DNA of 64,000 bases from Coturnix japonica (lineage: Eukaryota; Chordata; Aves; Galliformes; Phasianidae), in NCBI RefSeq assembly GCF_001577835.2, contig NC_029527.1, positions 3,919,086 to 3,983,085 of the forward strand, written 5' to 3'. Under the pieces are notes generated by a model, which was not told the origin of the DNA, searched no databases, and saw only the letters and a program-made list of their open reading frames with translations. A program made the translations under genes and the position numbers. Below are positions 38,401 to 49,195 of the stretch, in pieces (the first letter of the stretch is position 1; each line of letters starts with the position of its first letter).

Positions 38401-41400
38401 GCATAGCACAACTTTATTGCTGGTTTTACTATTCCAGCAAAGACCCATTTGGTGAGGAACATAGAGTAAGGATAGAGAGAAGAGTAACTCTGTGCGCACT
38501 GTTTGGAAAGCTCTATGTCTGGCTAAATTACATATGCTTCTTCAAAGCTGGACATCAGTGGTATCTCACGCAGGTGTTCTCTGCAGTGGGCTGAATTTAT
38601 TCTGCTTATTGCTTTTTGTTTATAAACTACTGTCTTTTTTACTTCCATGAACATTTGAAAGAATGCTCTTGATCCTGCAGTATCTCTTCCACACGTGCAC
38701 ACCTTCTGCAGTTGTTCTGCTGTCTCCAGAACAACCTTTATCATGAGAGATCATGTTCCTGTGAAGGCTTTGAAGCAAAGCGCCTCTTGTCACCTCTGCT
38801 TACCTACAATGAGCCTTATGGTTTAGCACTGAAATGAAACCATCTGGGAAAAAATCTCCCAGTAAAGTACTCCTCATAATTTAAAGATGTTGCACATTTG
38901 AAATGTCTGTGTGGAACACGTTGGTTTCATCAGCGTTTTCAAGTAACACTGAACTGTTTTAATCAAGTCAACATTCTTCATTTTGACTTTATGTTATGAC
39001 TTTGATTCAAGAAAATAACTTTCATAGTGTATCGTTTTGCAGAAATCTCAGCATTTGTAATTTTGTGTCCCCTTTTCCATGAAGGCGCATGCTTGTCCTT
39101 CACGTTCATCTGAACTCTCACTTCTTTAAAGCTGCTATAAAGTGTATTGCTTTGCCTTTCCTAGGTATCATGTGGAAAGAAGGAGCTGAGGAGTATGATG
39201 CTGTGATTTCACAGCTCCAGCTTTTGATGCCATTAGCTGCTGTCCCCAGAGCCCCTTCCTGCTGCAGGGATCCAGAGGGTGCCCCACATCTGCTGTGTGG
39301 GTTGGGCAGGGCTCTCTCGCTCAGGTGGGAGTGTTTTCTCAGAGGGGCTTAATAGTTGTGTCTGCCTGCTTTGCTCCAGTCTTTTTCTCTATGCCTGACA
39401 TAGAGGCTGCTTCTATGATATGCAAGTTTATGGGTTGGCAGAGGGGAGCCATGGGTGTGGGGAACAGATGGAGAAAGTACAGGGAAAATGCAGTGCTTTA
39501 AAGGAATAAAAAGAGATGCTTTTGTTGGAGTTAGAAACAAGAAGTCTCTGATGAAAGAAAATGAGCCTGAGGATAAGGAATACTGTGATGTTACCAACAG
39601 AATAAGGCTTTGTAAGGATTTGGGACTTATCAGTTTGAGATTGGTAGCTTGAAAACCGAATATTCAGGTTATCAAACAAAAAAGGATACAGGGTGACTGA
39701 GTGACTGAACAAGGCATTGAGCAGTAAGTGTGGAAGGTGCGGCATCCAAAGCACCTGGGAAAAATTGGGATGGGAGAGGAGAAGAGGGCAGGGCTGGGCA
39801 CAGCTGCACCAGCAGTGATCCCACAGGCATAGAACTGTCCAAATGACTTCCATGTGCCAAAGCATTAACACCAGGAGGTACCGATGGGAGGGAACAATGA
39901 CAAAATGCTGCTGTGGGAACCTTACTGAGGGAGCTTATCTTTAACTGTCCTTCCATTCTTTGTTTCCTGGCTAAAGCAAGGTAATAATTATACGCTTTGG
40001 TTACCCACAGAAGCTGCTGGAAGTAGGATAAATTATTAATTCCCAGACTGCACTCTGAAAAAATTAATTTCAGCACCACCTATTGCAAAATACTCCCTTG
40101 GACCAAATATCCAACTGCTGGGAGCAGATCTGAAAAAGTGAGCTTCTTCCAAACCCATTAGCATACATTCTGAAGCTTTTATTTCTCATTGTTGGTATCC
40201 GTTAGCATGCTGAACTAATATACTCAAATAGTAGTAAAAACCTTTCATTTACAAGAACTCTATCTCTGTACGACGTACTGAAGTAATTCAGATTCCAGGA
40301 CGGAGCTGTGGAAATTCTCAGCACAGTTTGTCCGTATCTTATCAGAACAGGCACGCTTTTCCCACGGCCTGGCTGCTTTCCAGCAGTGCCTAAGCAGACT
40401 TGTTGGAAGCCCGCTTTGAATGGAAGAAGTAATCTTTCTGAATGGATTTTCTGGCAGGATTCCTGTTGCGTGTGTGGTTTATTGTTCTTGGTGATGTGTC
40501 TACATTTAACCCGCTAGATAAAAGTTTTAGGGTCTTTTTTTTTTTTTTCCTTCTTTTTTGGGGTGGGGAGTGGTTCAGGAAAAACAATCAGATTGTGAAT
40601 TCTATAGAATCTTATACACAAACTTTTTTTTTTCTGTTTTATCTACTCTTCCATGCTAGTTGTATAGCGTTTTGAGCAGGCTTTTGATGTAAAAGCCAAC
40701 AGATTATTTCCTCGGACTTTTCTACGGTCAAAAGACTGAATGATTAAAAAACAAATAACTTTCTTCTCCTCGACCAATTTTAGCAAAGTTTTATTGTGCC
40801 AATTCATTTCATTTTTAAACAGCCATTCTATTCACAGTGCTGTAGTTCTGCATAAAGGAACAGTCGTGCTGTCAAAAAGAAAAGAAGTGTGTCCCACTGG
40901 TGGCGTATCCTGAACTGGAGTGAATGCCTGTTGGTTGTGCATCAGTTGTAACTCCAGTGTATGCAATCAGTCCCTTGTGTACTGCAGGCCTGCTGTGGAG
41001 CTGAGCCAACTTCTGAGCTGAGGATCTGGCCTCTAATATGTGTTACAGGATAGCTAATATGATGTTTAACCACTCGGTAATGGCAGTATACAAAGAAGTT
41101 CTATTTTAGCACCTCTGGGGCAAGAAAATAACTGTTAATGCTGAAAACTGAAGTGCAAATGATTGCTAAATGGAAGAAGGAGGCAGAACAAAACTCCTGT
41201 TATTTCAAGTTAACACGTGTTAACAGACAAATATTCAGGTTGAGTTTTGGCCATGAAAGATCCTTAAGATTTGGATCTTTGTAGCTGAAACAAAACGATC
41301 ACATATCTTAAATTTGCATCTACGGAGGAGGATCTGCATCTGTTTATTATCTGCCAAAAGAATCTCTTCCTTTTTTTTCTAGAAAGATTGATTTAACAAA

Positions 41401-41515
41401 AGGACACGAAGCATAAAGACCTTATTTTTATATTAATATACAAATATATTCTGAGCAGATTAAAAATAGAATAGTAAAAGCCTTTTTTCTGTTTAGAAAT
41501 AGGCATTGGAGTAGT

Positions 41516-41537
41516 GGGGAGGGGAGGGGAGGAGGGG
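41516..41537 (+). other. Four-GGGG G-quadruplex motif upstream of exon 2
   Basis: GGGG runs at 41,516-41,519, 41,521-41,524, 41,526-41,529 and 41,534-41,537 are separated by loops of 1, 1 and 4 bases (the last containing two more Gs). This is a textbook stable G4 motif in a purine-only tract on the coding strand. In the pre-mRNA it would lie about 170-190 nt upstream of the exon 2 acceptor, where intronic G-runs are known to bind hnRNP H/F and affect exon definition. That role here is inference. Confidence 0.6.
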
Positions 41538-41705
41538 AGCTTGTAACTCCATACTTAGTGCCTACAATGCTTGGAAGACTTTATGATTAATTTCATACTT
41601 AGGTTTCCAGATGTTGGATTTCGTCCCAACTTTTAAAGACCTCTAATGTTTAACAGGATATGTGCTGAGTGTAGTCTTTAACAGAGTTTTCTTTCATAAT
41701 TCTAG

Positions 41706-41832
41706 GGTCTATGAGAAAAGGTAACTCGGGAAAACGCTGCAGAATTGGAGCTGAATATACAGCCTTCTAGGAAAGGAACCAGCAACCCTTAAAAGTGCAC
41801 CTTTGGACTGGAGCTGTGTTTTTGGGAAGACT
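41706..41832 (+). other. FBLN2: FBLN2 exon 2, 5' UTR part
   Basis: The acceptor is a pyrimidine-rich run ending ttcataattctag, with AG at 41,704-41,705. The 127 nt between it and the ATG contain one upstream ATG (41,711), whose frame closes at 41,770. A TTG codon at 41,803 is in frame with the main ORF but lies in UTR; the ATG at 41,833 is preferred because it has A at -3 and G at +4 and opens directly into a signal peptide. Confidence 0.75.
41711..41770 (+). other. Upstream ORF, 19 codons, in FBLN2 leader
   Basis: An ATG five bases into exon 2 opens a 19-codon frame ending in TAG at 41,768-41,770, 62 nt before the FBLN2 ATG. Its context is weak (T at -3, A at +4), so scanning ribosomes would mostly pass it. 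It is out of frame with FBLN2 and does not overlap it, so re-initiation is possible. The peptide resembles nothing I know. The uORF exists in any mRNA that uses this acceptor. Confidence 0.6.
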
Positions 41833-43171
41833 ATGGATAAGCACCAGAGCTGGCAGCGGAGCTGTCTGAATGCTGCCTTCTTCATGCTGCTGTGGAGCAG
41901 TGTTTCCCACGCACAGAGGGACTGCACAGGCGTGGAGTGCCAGCCCCTGGACAACTGCATCGAGGATGTGCTGGAGCCTGGTGAGTGCTGCGCCACGTGT
42001 CTGCAGCATGGCTGCACGTGTGAAGGCTACCAGTACTATGACTGTGTCAATGTGGGCTTCGTCAATGGCAAAGTACCCGAAGGGCAGTCTTACTTTGTGG
42101 ACTTTGGAAGCACTGAGTGTTCTTGCCCCAAGGGAGGGGGTAAGATCAGCTGCCAGTTCATGCTGTGCCCAGAGTTGCCCCCAAACTGCATTGATGCAGT
42201 GGTGCCAGCGGATGGCTGCCCTCAGTGTGGAAGAATAGGCTGCCTCCACGAGGGCCAGAAATATGTAGCAGGACACACCTTCCATATGCCGCCGTGCAAG
42301 GTCTGCCACTGTCCAAATGCTGGTGGCGAGCTGATGTGCTACCAGCTTCCCGACTGCAACACGTTCGCCTTAAACACAGTGAGTCCCATGGATGCTGATG
42401 ACAATGAACCAGAAAGGCACTATGATGATCCATACAGCTATGACCAGGAGGCACCAGAAGGAGACAACACCCAGGTGGAATCTCCAAAAAAATACAGGAG
42501 CTATTCTTCCCATCTCGAGCAGGAAAGCATAAGCCAGGAGCAAAGCGAGGATTATGACTACCTACCAGCCAGCATTGCTCCTTCAAGTTCAGCTGTGGCT
42601 GATACATACACTGAGGAAACAACCACTCCACCCACCACACCAGCACCGAAGCTCCTCTCTGAAATTCGCAGTGCCACTGAAGGAACTGAGCGAAAGAGGG
42701 TACCCAGCCCCACTGCAGCACCCCCACAGCTAACAACGCATAAGGAAGCCCCAGTAACAACCAGTGCTCCTCTGGAGCACACCACAGCCACCACTGAGAC
42801 ACCCAAACAGCTGGGGAAACTGGACAGGAGGCCAAAGGGGAAGCAGGGGGACAAGGAAAGGAATGAGCAAGACAGAGCACCCCACTCTAAAATGAAAAAG
42901 CACGTCAGAAAAGAGGACCCAGGGAACAGTATTCATCTAGACTTGAAAGAGGTGAATTTAACAGAGCCGAGTTCAGCAAAATCTTCCCAGGAAACACATG
43001 AGGGAAATGCCTTTCCCAAGGTGAAGTTCAGTGCAACAACCTCTCCCCCTGTTGCTCTAAAGGAAGACCGTAGTCAGTCATCCCAAAAGCAGTCACAGAC
43101 ACTGTATCGTTACCACCCTGAGGAAGATGGGGACCCCAACTCTATTCATGCTAACCCCAGATTACCAGAAG
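41833..43171 (+). CDS. FBLN2: Fibulin-2, first coding exon (signal peptide and N domain)
   Basis: The 446 complete codons plus one base encode the N-terminus of fibulin-2, a secreted matrix glycoprotein; family members bind fibronectin, nidogen, perlecan, fibrillin-1 and lecticans. Residues 1-27 form a signal peptide (hydrophobic core about 12-24, likely cleavage after SHA27). Residues 28-177 are the Na subdomain with 22 cysteines. I read these as a von Willebrand C-like tail (31-56), a full VWC-like unit (61-132, ending CPQC) and a shortened one (137-175, with CKVCHC at 155-160). GGGKISCQFMLCPELPPNC and HYDDPYSYDQE match human fibulin-2 as I recall it. Residues 178-446 are the cysteine-free Nb subdomain: acidic and Tyr-rich, then Ser/Thr/Pro-rich (about 250-325), then basic (about 328-360), with one N-glycosylation sequon at N375. 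The exon ends EEDGDPNSIHANPRLPE plus the first base of a Gly codon, a phase-1 donor (g|gtaag) as expected before the anaphylatoxin-like exons. Full-length family proteins are about 1,200 residues, so roughly two-thirds lies beyond the window. No internal stop is seen. Confidence 0.96.
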
Positions 43172-46100
43172 GTAAGAACTATTTGTAGTGTGGATGCCTA
43201 TGTAACATTTACTTATAATGGCATTTCTCTTTCATTATTTTCACTCCACGCAGACACGAAGTGAAGCAAACTTCCAGTTACCTTCTTTTAGCTCTTTCAG
43301 GAGGTGGTTTGTCTTTCATGTGACTCAACAGCTACTGTTGCATAATTGCTCGTCTTGTTTTGATTTTGCAGACGGTGGATGGTTTTTTCTTGTGTTTTAA
43401 CTTTATTTCAGATAATGATTTTTCCTTTCATTATTTTCTCTTCTTCATTTCTAATGCAATGTCAGAGAAACATTTTACTGTACAGGAAAGGAATTGGATT
43501 TAATTATTTATCTGTTTGGATTCTCCATTTACCAGCTGAATGTAATCATACTTGTAGCTTTCATATTTTACTAGAGGAAGGAGTGAGATGGTTATGCTTC
43601 TAGGACACAGTGTGCATCCTACACAAACATTTGCAGCACTTGTAATGTTTATCCTATGGCTGAAAGGCTTCTGAGCTCATTAGTACAAGAACTTGGTAGA
43701 TACATTCAAACACCACTGAGGACTAGTACAGAGAAAGGACTGCCTCCTGCTTTGAGTTTTTTGGGGGGCTGGAAGTTGATGATGTTTATGATCAACTGTG
43801 GCAAGTGTATGTATTTCCTCTCTGCCTCTGGATTCCTCTTGACATCTTCAGTGAATGTTGATTATACGCTTTATGCAGGGCTCATTACAGTAATGAATGC
43901 AAACTTCATCGCTATAAATTAGCATGTATACAGCTCATATTTCCAATTCATTTTTCATCAAATCAAGAGTAATATCTCCATTTTCAAGATGTGGCACAAA
44001 ATGTTCTCATGAGAACTCAAATTTATAATACTTGAAGTCTGAGTCAAGAATACCGATTACTCCCTATACAGTGATATTTCTTCTTTGGTTACCTAGGTAG
44101 CCCTTATATGTGTTAGTCTGTCTACTCAAGAAGTTTAAGGGAGATAGGAGGTGGTAGATTTGAGGAGGAGCCGAGGTTTTATGTGCCCATGTAAGCAGCA
44201 TGCCTTATTTACCAAATAAAAGGGGCATGAGGTCCATGCATGGAGATGAGAGCCTCTTCTTTCTCTCCTGTGTTATGTTCTTACTGTAAATGTTGACTTC
44301 TTAGCCAGTGATAGCAGCCATAATCCGACCTTGATTTCACCAGCACAATGCTCTGCAAATCAGGTCTACCTGAGGAACTTCACTGCATTACAGCTGTAAG
44401 CCAGACAGCTTCCAAGGAGGCAGTTTGAACCCAGTGCCTTGAAATGAGAAAACACTGGTTGAACACACATACCACGAAGAGGGATGTCATTAACAGATGG
44501 AGGCTGTCAAATGTGATGTGATGGATAGTTTCTGTGCTCCAAGCCTTACCTCTGTGCTACCTTCTCTCCATAGATGCCTGTTTTATTTCACGTCTAGATA
44601 AATTTGTTCTGTGAAAGATGAATCTCCTAGGCCTGGTTGACTGATGATCCAAGGAGTAAACTGGTTCCAACCTTCCAGTTTGTCTAACCTGAATGAGAGA
44701 ATAAGACCTGTGCCTGCTCTGTGAAATGTGAGCTGTACTATAGAGCTAGCTGCCACATTTTGGAGTCTCCTTGGGATGCTTTCAGTCTGTCATCCATTTG
44801 AACTGCTTGGCTGGCACAGGACTGACTGAGGTTGGTTAGATCAGGCTTCTTGCCGGATAGCAACAAAAAATGATGCCTGTGTGCTGTGAGGGAGCTGCAG
44901 AACCTTTCCCCAAACCAGGAGTCTCCCTGGACATGACTAGTCACAGTGCTCATGCCTAGGGACTGATGGATTTTCACTTGTGGTGGTGGTGTTCTTTTAA
45001 TTGATGTGGTTGTGACTCATGCGAGTTGATCCATATGTTCCATGTAATAAAACACATACATCTTCTGTCTCTTTGGTGATTCCTGAGCTGGTGATAGAGG
45101 GCAAGTGGAGACATTAGTCAGCCTTGAAAGGAAGATTAATTCTGCCTGCAGATGTAGAATGAAAGCATAAATTTTGTGCGTGTTATTTCTAACTATGAAA
45201 TGGTGTGATCTGCTCGAATTGCCAAATACCTTCTCCTCTCATCATCCTCTTCAGCTTCACTCCCCTTGGAGGCTGCACGAAGTCAGCCTTACAAGGGATA
45301 TGGGTAGGCCCAGCTCTCTGGGCTGCAGTGTGAACCAGCCCCATTGCCTGCATCTCTGGGCAGGATCTTCTCAGTGGGGAGTGCAGCATGGCTGCATGGG
45401 GATGCAGGAGCCCCCAGGCTGTGTGTGCCCAGCAGTGGCTGCCCTGGAAAACAGGCTGGCCTAGGGGATTACTTGGGTTCTATTTGCACTTAATTGATTT
45501 CTCCTGCTTTTCTCATCAGTCTGCATGTGGGGGTGGATTTGCTTTATTTTAGGTTGTCCTTCCTTGAAATCTTCAGTACATTTACTAAAATTTCATCTTA
45601 ATTGCTTTTTTCCCCTTGTGTTTATTTGGGTTCCCAAGTCCCCGAGTGATACATTTGTTTTGTGGCTCTGGGGACACTCTTTATTATTTATTCTAATATT
45701 TCTTTCTCCCTGGAGCTTAGAGTAGTACAAGGGTCTTCACAGAAACATTTGCTGCCACTAAAAATTCCTCCTGTTGCATCTTTTTTTCCTTCCTATCAGC
45801 TGTGTCCTGGCATTAGATCTCAGTGGTTGGATCGCTGGTGCCTCTGGTTAAACACTGGTGGCTCTGGGGAGCTGAGCCCAGCAGATGGTACCTGCCCTTG
45901 CAGGGTTGGTGGCTGCTGCTGCACAGGGGTTCACCATCCTCTGCTCTGTGCCAACCCACACCACTCTGCTGTGGAAATGCTTCTGTCTTTAAACTGAGTG
46001 CACTTGTCATAGATCCCAGTAGTAGACTGAAGAGTTCTCCAGCCACATGCAGACCTATTGAAGCTGCTGTGGCAAATCCTAATTAATCCACTCCTAAAGG

Positions 46101-48969
46101 AATAGTAAGTGTAAAGTAGAGGTAATTATTCAGCTGAGAAAGTGTAAATTAAATACTGTTACCAAGGGAAAGGATGAGATTGATAGAGACTATAGTCTTT
46201 ATACAGTCTCTTTCCAAACATTGATCTTCTCCTGTCATTTACTGTAGGAGCAACAGAGGGAGTTTTAATTTCTGTATTTCTTATTTCCTCATAATAAAAA
46301 TGCCCTGAACAGGGAAGGGCTTAATAAAACATATTTAAAGATCTTACCATCAAGTTTTTATTATTTTTTTCCTACTTGTTTCCATTTCCCCATGCAGTGC
46401 CAGAGCAGCGCTGTTCCTTGGATAAATGTAGCTCAGGTAGTGAGCAGCCTCGTTCTGAATGTTTTATGATTTGCCTTCTGCTTTTGGCAGCCTGAATAGC
46501 AATTTGTGTCTAGCTGGAACCACTGTGTTCCAGAATAGAGGTATTTTTCCACTTAAAAACAATTGCCAGTTCTGGATGAGTTTATCATGGTCATTTTCAG
46601 AGATAAGGATAATTGCTCTCCAACTGAAGTAAATTCGTGAGACAAGATCAGTGGATTGGAAAATAGCACTCACTGCAAGTGAATCCTTATCAGGAAGGAG
46701 GCACTGGGAGGCTCCTGTGCAGCTCCTGAGGATGTAGGCAGGTTTTCAGCCATCCCATCTACTGTGTGTTTGCTCAGGGACTGAGGTTTATAAAGAAAGA
46801 CCTCACTGTTAGTAACTGATGACAGATGGGAAACAAGCAATCCATGGAACAGGCCTGCACTGAGGGCTTCCCTGAGCATGCCAACCCTTCAGCCCTTCGT
46901 CCTGCCGCTGCTGTAAAAGGCACAGAGGGTGGTAAATGCTGTGAGTGAAGCTTTGGAAACACAATCTCAAACTGCAGTTACTTTGTGTTTTTAAATATTA
47001 GGTGATGTGTTCTTTCATGTTTACTTGCACTACCTCAGGCTTCAGTCTGTATTGTATACTTGGTCCCAGCTCTTTCTACAGTAGGAAGAAATCAGCTCTG
47101 AGCCCTCAAACTAAGATCACTGCAGAATAAAAATAAACCTGGGAGAGTGGGATGTAGGGAGAAAAAGCCTTCAGGCCAGCAGTATGAATTGGGCTGAGTT
47201 ACAGCCCCAGGCAAGTGTTCAGCTGTCTCTTGGGAGGCACAGCTTTCAGAGGGATAATGGAGGAAGATAGCGTGAATGAGTGTAGGGCAGGTGAGGGGAC
47301 TTGCAGAAAGAGAGGGATGAGAATACAATAAAATAGAAAAGCATTTTAAAAGAAAACCACAAAATAGATGTTCTGCCCAAAATGTCAGTCTGACCTTACC
47401 AGGTGCTATCTGGATGCTGCCGTGTATCAGGGAATCCCAGCCCCCTCCCTTTGCATATCTCTTGCTACTTCCTATGTTAATGAGACCAGTAAGTTCAGGC
47501 TGGTGTGCACTAAACACTGCTTGTGGCACAAGGCTGTGAACACAGGGCACGAGGACAAACCAAACCCTGCCCCAGCCATGTAAAGGAGCACATTGATGGC
47601 TAGCTGTTTGCAGACTTTGAAATAAGCAGTAGCTAAAGGTATCAGATCTCCAGGTGCTGCTCTGCCAGATGTGACTGAGCTCTTGCTTTCAGTGGATGCA
47701 CCACAGAGCCCATGTCAAATGCTCTCAACAGTCCCTCTTAAGGAATTTGAGCACAAACCAGGAGCTGACCTAACCTGCCGGCCTGGGCATGTCAGTAGCA
47801 GCTGAATTGTGAATATCCAGACTTGCCCTAGCCAGGGGCACGCTTTCTAGGTCAGTGTTGATGTTTTTGTGTTTTGTGTTGATTTCTCTGGACAAGTTGC
47901 TGCATGACTGCTGCTCACCTGTGTGTGTTTTGGGAGCTGCTGCAGGTCAGGCTGTTGCTGGCTTTCCAACTGTCAAGGCTTCCATGTGATGCATAGAGCT
48001 CTGAGTTTAGTGCATTCTTCTTTTTGCTTTTTTCTTTTTTTCTTTCTTTTTTCCCCCCTCATGAGCTTCAGCCCAAGCCTTTATCACCACAGACCTTGTT
48101 CCAGTCATTATGGAATGGAGATGACAAGCAAAGGACATAAGGTCCTTGCAAGTTGAGCTTTTGGAGAAGATGGGTTTCTGTTTTCTTCTGTTCTTCACAA
48201 AGTTGAACAGAACAGCTGTTCACTTCAGTGTGATCTGTACCTATTTTGTAGGGGTAAACATCATCCATCTTCTGTGATAAGTTAGCTTCATCTCTAGTTT
48301 GCAAAAGCATTTGATCTCAATTATGAAATTAAAATGTGCTGGGGACAAACTGTGGAATTGAGATGGAGGTCGTCTTGTGCCACTTAATTAAGCTCTTGAA
48401 AAGACAAGACCCCCAAGCTCCTGGGTTTCACAGATGATGGTACCTACTCTTTATTTATAGTATGTATCTGAGAGTTCTTCTTTTAAGAAACATAATTTAA
48501 ATGTGACTTATTTGGAGTAGTGTTTGTGTTGTTATAATCAATCACTGAGGTATTGACACAGTATAGCTCATTAGAGGGAAGCAAATAGTAATTTTTGTTT
48601 CAAATTTTGTCAGACAATAACCTTTTGAACAGTTTCAAATATGTGGGCCAAAGGAATGCAGCTTTCTAGCCTATGCTTACTCATGAAAGGATTTGTAATT
48701 TCATTACCCCAGGCCTCTCAGCGAGCCATATCTCTTACCTCTCAGGGATTCTTAAGTAACAAGCCAGCAGTAATTGGGATTTTACAAAGATCTCCTTATG
48801 TGTGAGTGGGTTTTATGTTTTATTGACTATTCCCAATCTGTCTGTGCTGAGTCTGAGATGACTGATTGTCTTCCAAAGCCATCAGAAAGTCCAAAACTCC
48901 TACCCCAGAGTTGGTGTTGCAGACACCAAGCCCATGTCTGAGAGAAGGACAGGGAAAAAGCAGTCATGC

Positions 48970-49195
48970 TATCACCTGGATCATGTTGGAGGGGACCATA
49001 ATGGCCATCCAGTTCCAACTGGGTTGTCATACACTAGATCAGGCTGCCCATGGCCTCATCCAATTTGGCCCTGAATGCCTCCAGAGATGGGGCTCCCCCA
49101 GCCTCTCTGGGCAGCCTCACTGTCCTCTGGGTAAAAAACATCCTCCTAACATCTTACCTAAATCTCCCCTTTTGCTATTACCAATCCTACAGCAA
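48970..49195 (-). mobile_element. CR1 LINE 3' fragment, about 225 bp
   Basis: On the + strand the order is gttggaggggacc, ccatccagttccaac, ctagatcaggctgcccatgg, ccctgaatgcctccagag, cctctctgggcagcctcac, and tcctaacatcttacctaaat. This is the reverse complement of the CR1 ORF2 C-terminus and 3' UTR, so the element is on the minus strand with its 3' end near 48,970. It is 5'-truncated near 49,195 and carries small internal losses relative to the usual CR1 order. The terminal octamer repeats are decayed. Confidence 0.9.

Larger units (their letters stand above)
17434..41705 (+). other. FBLN2: FBLN2 intron 1 (inferred), about 24.3 kb
   Basis: The boundaries are the donor at the CpG island and the acceptor ttcataattctag before 41,706. 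No coding exon is recognisable inside. Contents seen: a short (CAA)n run at 17,615-17,633, G-quadruplex motifs at 18,314-18,337 and 41,516-41,537, CR1 fragments at 18,952-19,014 and 35,288-35,445, and an A/GAAA tract at 25,529-25,563. There are also T-runs, for example at 40,535-40,548. The remaining sequence is unremarkable, with many short chance open frames. Long first introns often hold enhancers, but none can be named here. Confidence 0.6.

Noticed and set aside
42158-42880. 240-codon open frame on the minus strand across FBLN2 exon 2, and a 180-codon one at 41,767-42,309
   Set aside because: They are antisense shadows of a GC-richer coding exon. The sense strand matches fibulin-2 residue by residue and the antisense products show no domain.
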